Shown: positions 56,724-64,000 of the stretch, piece after piece
How positions within the stretch are numbered: position 1 is the stretch's first letter
Layout: each line of letters begins with the position of its first letter
DNA from: JACJYM01 sp965230495
GTDB lineage: Bacteria; Bacteroidota; Bacteroidia; Chitinophagales; Saprospiraceae
NCBI GenBank assembly: GCA_965230495.1
Contig: OZ246004.1
Coordinates: 2,418,001 to 2,482,000, forward strand
Reading direction: 5' to 3'
Length of the DNA: 64,000 nt
Made by a program: the position numbers and the translations under genes
The notes under the pieces: generated by a model
What the model saw: only the letters and a program-made list of their open reading frames with translations
Told to the model about the DNA's origin: nothing
Databases searched by the model: none

Positions 56724-59700
56724 TTACTCAATCACGATCATTTTTCTAGTAGCCGTATAATCGCCACTACTCAACTGATAATAGTATACGCCTGCTCCAT
56801 TCAAACTCTTCTCCTCTACTCTTATCACATTAGCTCCTCTCTCTCCTCTAAGTTCTCTCTCCATCACTACCTTACCCGTTACATCATATACCGTAAATAC
56901 TGCTGATGATGACTCAGGTAAACTGTATACTATCTCTGTATTACCACTGAATGGGTTAGGCTCATTCTGTCCCAAAGCATAACTAGCCTCTACTTCTGTT
57001 GTTCCTGTCAAGTTCAACTCTATACCTCCCACACTCAAGTTATCTCCTGTGTATACCTCTGCTCTCGTAACATCTGAACTAATACCTACCATATCACTCA
57101 ATCTTCCTGATCTCTCCGCTACTAACACTATAGTAAACAACGACTCGCCATCTAATGAACTTACCGATTCTCTACTATTCCAACTCATCGTTATCTGATC
57201 TGATGATATCACTCCTACATTACTGCTCGCTATATCTAACAATCCACTCTCTACTCCTCCGTAGATCATGCCTTCCAGATTCATCGTAAACTGATAACCA
57301 TATACATCCGCAAAGTCCCCGCTACTCAATACCAATCTCACCTCTTCGCCTGCCTCTACTTCTCTATCCTCACTCTGTAGGTTGATCACTCTGCTACTTC
57401 TTACTTCACTATCTCCTCCCTTAGCATTCAACTCAACACTTCCATTTACATCTCCTATCTTAACCGCTACAAAGTTCTCCGAATCTCTGTTACTTGATAA
57501 GCCCGATATGTCATTCAACTCTACAAATGGCCATGGATTACTCGCATCCATCGAACTGCCCTCTACTACAAATCTCCAACTCTCATTGTCCGGTAAGTCA
57601 TCATTCACATACAATCCTAATATCAACTTTCTCAATTGTGTCAAATCACTCGCTGTGATACTCTCACTATTATTGATGTCTGCTGCTATCAACTTATATG
57701 GACTATCTAAATTAGTCAAACCTAATATGTGTCGCTGAATCAACACTAAATCCAATGTACTTACTCCATTCTTGTAATCTATGTCATTAGCTGCACTTAA
57801 CTGGAAGTCATTGCCATTCGCTAAGTTGTTAAACGCATAGTCTCCACTCGCATTCGTTGTCGTTGCTTTTGGATATTCTGGCATCACTGCATCTACATAT
57901 ACATTCGCTCCACTCAATGGTGTACCTACTTCTGTACTTATGTTTCCTGATACTCTTGATCCACCTGTTGGATCACATGCTCCCTGATTGTCTGCTAATG
58001 TCAAGTATACTACACAGAAATCACTGTTCAACTTCTCATCCCATACTGTCATGTGTACCTCTGCCTGTGGAAAATCATCACATGTATACACCATGCCTGA
58101 TGTCTGTAATTCTGGCATCCACAACTGTAACTCTCCATTGTTATAAGCCGCTATCGTACTCGCCTTTGCAACAGGATATGCTCCTCCATCTCCATTCCAA
58201 TCTACAAACCCATTCGCATTGAAATAGTGACTTACTCCTACATTCAATAATCTGTTCTGGATAATCGTATCTGTTATCTGTGGTGCTAACTCATCAAACG
58301 TATATAGTAAATCCTCCTGTGCCGTACAGTTATCAAAACTATTTACATTGAAATCACTCGCCCATAATTCTACCATACCATTCTCCATTACCGCACTACT
58401 GATATTGATACAGTATGGCGTCGGTGCCTTCTTATCTACCACCATGATATCATACTTACAACTTCTGTTGTTCCCACAACCATCTGTTACATACCACTCT
58501 ACCTTGTGGTTACTCATATTACCACTGATCACCTCAGGTACCGTAATACTGATCTCTCCATCATTCGCCGTCGCTGCTACATATATATCTGGTATACCAT
58601 TTCCATTCGTGTCATTAAACTGACTGTCATTGCTTGGTAAGAAACTACTGAACTCATAGTCTATCGTCCCATCTGCCCATGTATCTACCAATACCTGCCA
58701 CTTCAACCAACTCGTAGGACAATTCTCACTACCTGGATCATTCGCACTGTTCGTCAACGTCAATACATGCTCACAGTTCGCATCCAAACTAAACATCTTA
58801 TCATCACAATCCAATATCTCTGGTCTTGTGTCATCAAATACCTTGATCACCTGTGTATGCTCATACAAACCTTCGCCATTCCATCCCGGTGCATTTGGCT
58901 CATACTGACACCAATCAATCACTGTAAAGTGATTCAAGATCTTGAAACATGCGCCATCCTCAAAGTCAAATGTATCTGACTCTACTGTATATCCTATTAC
59001 ATCACATGGGCCTGCTGTCCAACCTGGCTCTCCTCCATCTACTTCATCTGGACATCCATCTACCTCTCTGTCTCTTGGCCAGTTGATATTTCCATCAAAT
59101 GGTGCCAAGGCTGTCAAATCGATTCGCTGATCACAGAATAAACTTGTATTACCCTCTATATTCCATCTTCTGATTACAAAACCTGCTCCACAGGCATCCA
59201 AGTTTACTACCAAGTCTCTGTACTCTACTGCTATCCCTGCACACGTACCAAAAGCCTCTGCTTCTCCTGTCATACTCAAATCAGTGTAATCCATATCACA
59301 AGTTAATACTACATCCGGTGGACATACTATCGCTGGGGCCAACTTATCATCTACTCTCACATTCGCCCATGTCTCATTATAATTATCACTCTGACCATTT
59401 ACTACATCACCGTATGCTCCACTCATATTACCATCATCCCATACTCGTAACCATACCTTTACTATTCCGTATGGTCTCCCTGTCTCTGGATCTATCTCCG
59501 TCAAGTCTGCACAACAGAACTTAACATGCTCACCATTATCAGGATCATAGTTTGGACTCGTTGGATTTGGACTTCCATCTTGTGGGTGCCCATCTGCATT
59601 ATATGTGGCATTTCCTCGAATATCACAGTTGTCACTGTCTCTTCTGATCTCTATGTGTACTTCACTACAACCATCATGACTGCCATTATTCACCTGATGT

Positions 59701-62700
59701 GCATATAACTTCGCCAATCCATCATTGTTCGTTCCACTACTTGTTAAACTTACTACCAAATTCTGGAAAGCACTCGCTACCGGTGCTGTCTTATCTGCTA
59801 CCGTCAATAATACCGTCTGTGATGTCGTATTACCACAACAATCTACTGCATTATAGGTCACATTATGTACTCCTTTTGGTGCTCCTAATAACACCCACTT
59901 GTCATTACCTTCATTACCTGGACATCCTGGACACAACGCCGTCGTTCCTACTGGCCCTGTTACATAATACGTTGGATCTGTATCACAATTATCGTGTAAC
60001 TCCCATGGATGTGGTATATCTACATCTGCCTCACAACCCCATGGATTCGTACTTACTTCAAAATCTAATGCCGTAAAGGTTGGCCCTTCCTGATCTACTG
60101 CCTTGATCACTTGTACATGCTCTGCCTGTGTCAAGTTACACCAGTCTAATATCGTCCATGTTCTGATCACTTTCTTATTACCTCCACATACTCCACCACA
60201 TGCACTCAATTCCTGATCACTGTAGCTAGCTATCAACTTACATACTTCTGTGTCTACCTTCTGTGGGTGTCCTCCTTGCTCATACGTTGGATATGCCCAT
60301 GGGTAACCCTCATGATTCTCTACTATACTCGTATTTACATTATCTCGTGTCGTAGGATCATCAAAAAACGTCGCTATCTCCTCTGGACTAGTTCCCGCAT
60401 TACATGGTAACTCTACCAATGTCGGTGGTAATGTCAAAGCATCCGCTGTAATATTGATTACATCAATAACTTGTGTACAACTACTTGAATTGCCACTAGC
60501 ATCTGTCAATTGCCATGTTCTTACTATCTGTCTCTCTATACCGCCTGTACATCCGCCTGGTATTACCTGATCACTAAATACCAACTCACTGTTGCCACAT
60601 GCATCCTGTGGTAATGGATTCGTAATCAATAAACCTACTCCATTATTAAACTCTAATGTCAAATCATTAATCGTTCCTGAGCCCGTTACTGTGATCTGCC
60701 ATAATCCACCTCCTTGCTCTCCATTGAACATACTCATATCACCAAAACCTACAAATGCCGCTCCTATTCCCGCAAAAGTACTCACTAAATCTACATTCTC
60801 TCCTGTATTCAATGTCGCACATGCATTTCCTGCCGTTATCCCTTGATTATCTGCTGTCAAATCTAACGTAGGACAGCCTGATAACGTCTGTGGCCACATC
60901 AAATAACTAAATCCACTCGGTGCTATAATCTCTATACTCTCATCAAAACCGCCAAACGCTATATCCATATCCAAATTCAAATCCGTAACCGTGAAACTTC
61001 CAGGAGCTACCATCTGATATGTCGTAGTCGCTGCCTGTGTCACCGGAAATGTCGCTGACATCGGTAACTCACTTACATCAAATACCTCTGGTGCCGCTGG
61101 TATATCGCCTATACAGGTTACTGAAAAATCTGTACAGTTAATCGGTGTAGCTAACTTATCCTCTACTAATATATCTCCCCAACAACTATTCCCTGTGTTA
61201 GGATCAGTTACCGTTACCGTATGACTTCCTAATGGCAACTGCAATGTCAAACCATTTACATCCGTCGGATCATCATTCAACGTAACTACATAATCATCAT
61301 AACATCCATAAGGACCTCCCTCTAAAAACATATCCGCACTGATCGTTACCTCACAATTCTCATCCAAACTGATATTCACTAAATCATTACATGCCAATGC
61401 CGTACTTATAGGACCACTATATGGTATCACTACCAAGTCAGTCTCAAATGTCAATACATCTCCGCCCGGATCATCCATCGTCATACAATCCATTACTATC
61501 TGGGGTGTAGCTTCCCACATCACTGTATATGTCCCTGGCGCTAAATAATCTCCACTCATCGGACCGCCTACTTGCTCTAAACTATAACATGGCCCTACAT
61601 CTTGTACCATCGCTATATTCGTAATCTGAGCCATAGCTTCTCCACCACCAGCTCCATCTAATGTACTTAAATCAAAAGTAAATGCATCGCCCGCTACTAC
61701 CGTCTCACATACACTACCCGTAGCATTCGTCGCTCCGGTAAATCCTGTAAAACTAGCTATTGTTCCTGCTGGACCCGTTATTATGAAAGGATCCCAAAAT
61801 GGACTCTCACCATTCTGATATGCCCAATCAAATGACATGTCTCCATCAACAGGCGCTACTATCTCATAGATAATCTCTCCACTCGCTCCTGTACCTGCTC
61901 CCAAATTCACTTCACTCAAATTACCGTCAGCATCCAATACCTCATCAAAAGTAGCATTTCCCGTCTGAGATACAACATTTCCAGGCATAACCCCTACCGG
62001 ATCAGGACAAAATTGACAAGGAGGATCATTCGTTAAAGTCGGTGGAAAGAAGAATACCACATCCTCACATTCTCCAGCCTCCAACGCAATAGTCACAGAA
62101 CTATCTCCAGTTAAACTTGCTTGTACTGATTCTATTGTCTGTATGCTTGTAGCCGAACATCCGTTGGCATCAGTAAATTCATAAGATACAGTAATTATTC
62201 CTTCGCCAGTAGCTGTAAGTTCATCTCCATTCAAAGAACCCGGGCCATTTACCGTAAATACACCCCCAGCAGGTGAACCTTCTAAAACAACCGTTTGTCC
62301 CACACATAAAGTCTCATCACTACTTATAATATCAACAACTGGAACAGCATTCCTAGTTATTACAATTGAGTTAGATAACTCAAAGCATCCTTCAATATCC
62401 GTATTCACATTATTTCCAATCATCATTCCTGTCAGACCATCACTATAACTGATATGATAAATAGTACAGTTACCTGCCGGAGCTCCTTCAAAGTTAAACG
62501 GAGAGGCAAGTGGTAAATCTAAAATTATACCAGTTTCATCTGTAATAATCCATCCAGAATTGCTGCCTACATTATCGATTAAAGTCACATTCACCAAATC
62601 ATCTACACCATCACCAACGCAAACTTCAATTGGATCCGTTGTAGATATTGTACCTCCCTCTACCTCGGTCTTAGTAACTGAAATTGAATTATCGCTAATA

Positions 62701-64000
62701 TCAAAGCAATTTCCAGTTATGATTGACACAGCATCTCCCATATTAACAGTAGGTGTCGTACCTTCCCAACAAATAGACCAGATTTGACAAGTACCCATAG
62801 CAGCACCCTCTAGATCAATCATTGCCGGATTATTTCCAATTTCAATTACTCCAGTAGATAAAATTACCGGGTCACCAGCAGCATCAGTTATAATGAAACC
62901 ACAATTCGTATCTACACCATCAGAAGAAACATTGTTCATAACAGTAACTTCAACAATATCCATCACTCCATCACCACTACATAACATCAAATCACTTGTA
63001 GATGACACATCACCTCCATCAGCCGTACAACAGTTAGGTTCATCGAAGGTAGTCATAGCTTCACATGGCATAACACAAGTCAAATTTGGGTTCAAAGCCC
63101 CGATACTATTAGAAGTAGTAACTACCCATCCAGTATCTGTTAATGATAAAGAACTTGTAGGAGAAGTGCCGTTGGTTTCAGAAACCCCAATATCAACACT
63201 AGTCATTCCTACAGCACTACCATCCGTTGCTATAATTACTCCCTCATACGATATGAACTCAAGTACATTTCCGTCCGCATCAATAAGAGCTACACCATCC
63301 GGGCTACCATTTTGAATATTATTAGCAGAAGTAATTGTAACGACTCCACAACCTGTACCCAAATCAGCAACTACTCCTGATAAATTTTCTGTTCTATAAA
63401 CTGTTCCTCCGTTTCCATTATAAAACTCTAGTGTATAACCTGCTAAATCTGTCCCAGCGATTGCAGCAATTTCAATAAATTCATTGGGGTCTCCTGAATC
63501 ACTATCATCATAATGTAATTCACTAATATAAACTGAATTAGGGCTATCTGCATCTTTGAGTACTAAATCAACATTCATTGTTTCGTCGCCTACCAAGGAT
63601 GTATTGACGGTTATACAATCACCACTTACAGCAGGATAAGTAAAATCTCCTATTTCCATCTCATCAACAAGAACAGTTACGTCTGTAGATAAAGGAGCCA
63701 GAAAATCAAAACAAATCTCTAAACTATAAGTACCATCCATATTACAACTTGGCGTGACAGAGTTAATAGTAATATTACAAAATGTACAATCCTCAGTACA
63801 AGAACCTGATACATCGACCGTTATTGAGCCATTTGAAGGTGTAAAGTCGAATCCATCAACTGGAGTATGCCAAATATCCAATTGATATACTCCTGCAGAA
63901 ACCTCAGGAATTGCAGTGGTAGTCATAACTGGCATAGTTCCAGCTGCATCTAAAAATACACCTGTTCCAAAATTGATAGTAGAGATCGTCCATGTTTCTA
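56724..64000 (-). CDS. Giant T9SS-secreted surface protein (5' end outside window)
   Basis: At least about 2,425 residues; the frame stays open to the right edge, so no start is seen (an internal ATG at 63935 is not the start). From the visible N-terminus: a lamin-tail-like domain (ELHYDDSDSGDPNEFIEI), then two tandem repeats of about 110 residues around 62350-63030. A long series of Cys-rich beta-sandwich/HYR-like segments follows (for example DDKLAPAIVCPPDVVL and DKTAPVASAF). Next comes a dockerin-like region near 57600-57780 (DYKNGVSTLDLVLIQRHILG, AADINNSESITASDL), and a C-terminal T9SS sorting domain ends RKMIVIE. Likely an adhesin or cell-surface matrix protein. Codon usage looks different between the part beyond about 62 kb and the rest. 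Confidence 0.87.
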   Translation of the reverse strand, partial: ETWTISTINFGTGVFLDAAGTMPVMTTTAIPEVSAGVYQLDIWHTPVDGFDFTPSNGSITVDVSGSCTEDCTFCNITINSVTPSCNMDGTYSLEICFDFLAPLSTDVTVLVDEMEIGDFTYPAVSGDCITVNTSLVGDETMNVDLVLKDADSPNSVYISELHYDDSDSGDPNEFIEIAAIAGTDLAGYTLEFYNGNGGTVYRTENLSGVVADLGTGCGVVTITSANNIQNGSPDGVALIDADGNVLEFISYEGVIIATDGSAVGMTSVDIGVSETNGTSPTSSLSLTDTGWVVTTSNSIGALNPNLTCVMPCEAMTTFDEPNCCTADGGDVSSTSDLMLCSGDGVMDIVEVTVMNNVSSDGVDTNCGFIITDAAGDPVILSTGVIEIGNNPAMIDLEGAAMGTCQIWSICWEGTTPTVNMGDAVSIITGNCFDISDNSISVTKTEVEGGTISTTDPIEVCVGDGVDDLVNVTLIDNVGSNSGWIITDETGIILDLPLASPFNFEGAPAGNCTIYHISYSDGLTGMMIGNNVNTDIEGCFELSNSIVITRNAVPVVDIISSDETLCVGQTVVLEGSPAGGVFTVNGPGSLNGDELTATGEGIITVSYEFTDANGCSATSIQTIESVQASLTGDSSVTIALEAGECEDVVFFFPPTLTNDPPCQFCPDPVGVMPGNVVSQTGNATFDEVLDADGNLSEVNLGAGTGASGEIIYEIVAPVDGDMSFDWAYQNGESPFWDPFIITGPAGTIASFTGFTGATNATGSVCETVVAGDAFTFDLSTLDGAGGGEAMAQITNIAMVQDVGPCYSLEQVGGPMSGDYLAPGTYTVMWEATPQIVMDCMTMDDPGGDVLTFETDLVVIPYSGPISTALACNDLVNISLDENCEVTISADMFLEGGPYGCYDDYVVTLNDDPTDVNGLTLQLPLGSHTVTVTDPNTGNSCWGDILVEDKLATPINCTDFSVTCIGDIPAAPEVFDVSELPMSATFPVTQAATTTYQMVAPGSFTVTDLNLDMDIAFGGFDESIEIIAPSGFSYLMWPQTLSGCPTLDLTADNQGITAGNACATLNTGENVDLVSTFAGIGAAFVGFGDMSMFNGEQGGGLWQITVTGSGTINDLTLEFNNGVGLLITNPLPQDACGNSELVFSDQVIPGGCTGGIERQIVRTWQLTDASGNSSSCTQVIDVINITADALTLPPTLVELPCNAGTSPEEIATFFDDPTTRDNVNTSIVENHEGYPWAYPTYEQGGHPQKVDTEVCKLIASYSDQELSACGGVCGGNKKVIRTWTILDWCNLTQAEHVQVIKAVDQEGPTFTALDFEVSTNPWGCEADVDIPHPWELHDNCDTDPTYYVTGPVGTTALCPGCPGNEGNDKWVLLGAPKGVHNVTYNAVDCCGNTTSQTVLLTVADKTAPVASAFQNLVVSLTSSGTNNDGLAKLYAHQVNNGSHDGCSEVHIEIRRDSDNCDIRGNATYNADGHPQDGSPNPTSPNYDPDNGEHVKFCCADLTEIDPETGRPYGIVKVWLRVWDDGNMSGAYGDVVNGQSDNYNETWANVRVDDKLAPAIVCPPDVVLTCDMDYTDLSMTGEAEAFGTCAGIAVEYRDLVVNLDACGAGFVIRRWNIEGNTSLFCDQRIDLTALAPFDGNINWPRDREVDGCPDEVDGGEPGWTAGPCDVIGYTVESDTFDFEDGACFKILNHFTVIDWCQYEPNAPGWNGEGLYEHTQVIKVFDDTRPEILDCDDKMFSLDANCEHVLTLTNSANDPGSENCPTSWLKWQVLVDTWADGTIDYEFSSFLPSNDSQFNDTNGNGIPDIYVAATANDGEISITVPEVISGNMSNHKVEWYVTDGCGNNRSCKYDIMVVDKKAPTPYCINISSAVMENGMVELWASDFNVNSFDNCTAQEDLLYTFDELAPQITDTIIQNRLLNVGVSHYFNANGFVDWNGDGGAYPVAKASTIAAYNNGELQLWMPELQTSGMVYTCDDFPQAEVHMTVWDEKLNSDFCVVYLTLADNQGACDPTGGSRVSGNISTEVGTPLSGANVYVDAVMPEYPKATTTNASGDYAFNNLANGNDFQLSAANDIDYKNGVSTLDLVLIQRHILGLTNLDSPYKLIAADINNSESITASDLTQLRKLILGLYVNDDLPDNESWRFVVEGSSMDASNPWPFVELNDISGLSSNRDSENFVAVKIGDVNGSVELNAKGGDSEVRSSRVINLQSEDREVEAGEEVRLVLSSGDFADVYGYQFTMNLEGMIYGGVESGLLDIASSNVGVISSDQITMSWNSRESVSSLDGESLFTIVLVAERSGRLSDMVGISSDVTRAEVYTGDNLSVGGIELNLTGTTEVEASYALGQNEPNPFSGNTEIVYSLPESSSAVFTVYDVTGKVVMERELRGERGANVIRVEEKSLNGAGVYYYQLSSGDYTATRKMIVIE

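Noticed and set aside
57382..63315. Several open frames of 60-140 codons on the plus strand opposite the giant surface protein
   Set aside because: They are antisense shadows of a strongly biased coding sequence and lack start signals, domains or plausible composition.

Overview
The window is a low-GC chromosomal segment from a member of the Bacteroidota. Evidence: type IX secretion (T9SS) C-terminal sorting domains on several secreted proteins, TAnnTTTG-type -7 promoter boxes, a TonB receptor, a BT4734/VirE-type primase-helicase, and a giant dockerin- and HYR-like surface protein. The last feature is reminiscent of Saprospiria-type marine heterotrophs; that placement is inference.

Region by region. 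(1) 1-1.7 kb: the str operon (rpsL-rpsG-fusA, fusA cut by the window edge) with a recognisable promoter. (2) 1.7-18.4 kb: housekeeping and metabolic genes in mixed orientation: SSAT-like acetyltransferase, nitronate monooxygenase, a V8/trypsin-like protease with an acidic N-terminus, HAD phosphatase, sulfotransferase plus class IV aminotransferase, class III aminotransferase, CvfB-like protein, RsmF-type methyltransferase, 3-hydroxyacyl-CoA dehydrogenase, secreted M43 metalloprotease, CrcB, WecA/MraY-like transferase, and MurQ with an SSS symporter. (3) 19.0-36.0 kb: a co-oriented sulfur-oxidation island. Sulfide:quinone oxidoreductase, a persulfide dioxygenase-rhodanese fusion and a cytoplasmic SoeABC-type molybdoenzyme form a chain from sulfide to sulfate. 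Around them are thioredoxin, two SulP transporters, two YeeE/YedE-type permeases separated by a porin-like gene, MoaA and MoeA for the molybdenum cofactor, and a Crp/Fnr-family regulator. A GTAAC-N4-GTTAC palindrome recurs upstream of the sulfur transcription units, at a near-constant 21-22 nt from the -7 box in three of them. (4) 36.2-42.8 kb: a MbnP/MbnH-type copper protein and di-haem enzyme pair, then a TonB receptor translationally coupled to a TPR-containing class III nucleotide cyclase.

(5) 42.99-52.36 kb: a 9.35-kb integrated element in the 3' end of tRNA-Asp(GTC), bounded by a 17-bp direct repeat. It encodes a tyrosine recombinase, a small HTH-like protein, a tandem pair of paralogous hypothetical proteins, a primase-helicase, a zinc-ribbon/coiled-coil protein and a cargo VCBS/ASPIC lipoprotein. 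An iteron-like cluster of 11 TGAGTCA/TGACTCA copies lies at the 3' end of the primase-helicase gene. (6) 52.4-64 kb: tRNA-Asp, a PDZ protein, a secreted protein of unknown function, TsaC/Sua5, a YceI lipoprotein and a giant T9SS-secreted surface protein whose 5' end lies outside the window.

The most interesting parts are the sulfur island with its shared operator and the tRNA-Asp element with its iteron-like array. Every functional statement rests on motif reading and gene context; no database search was possible.
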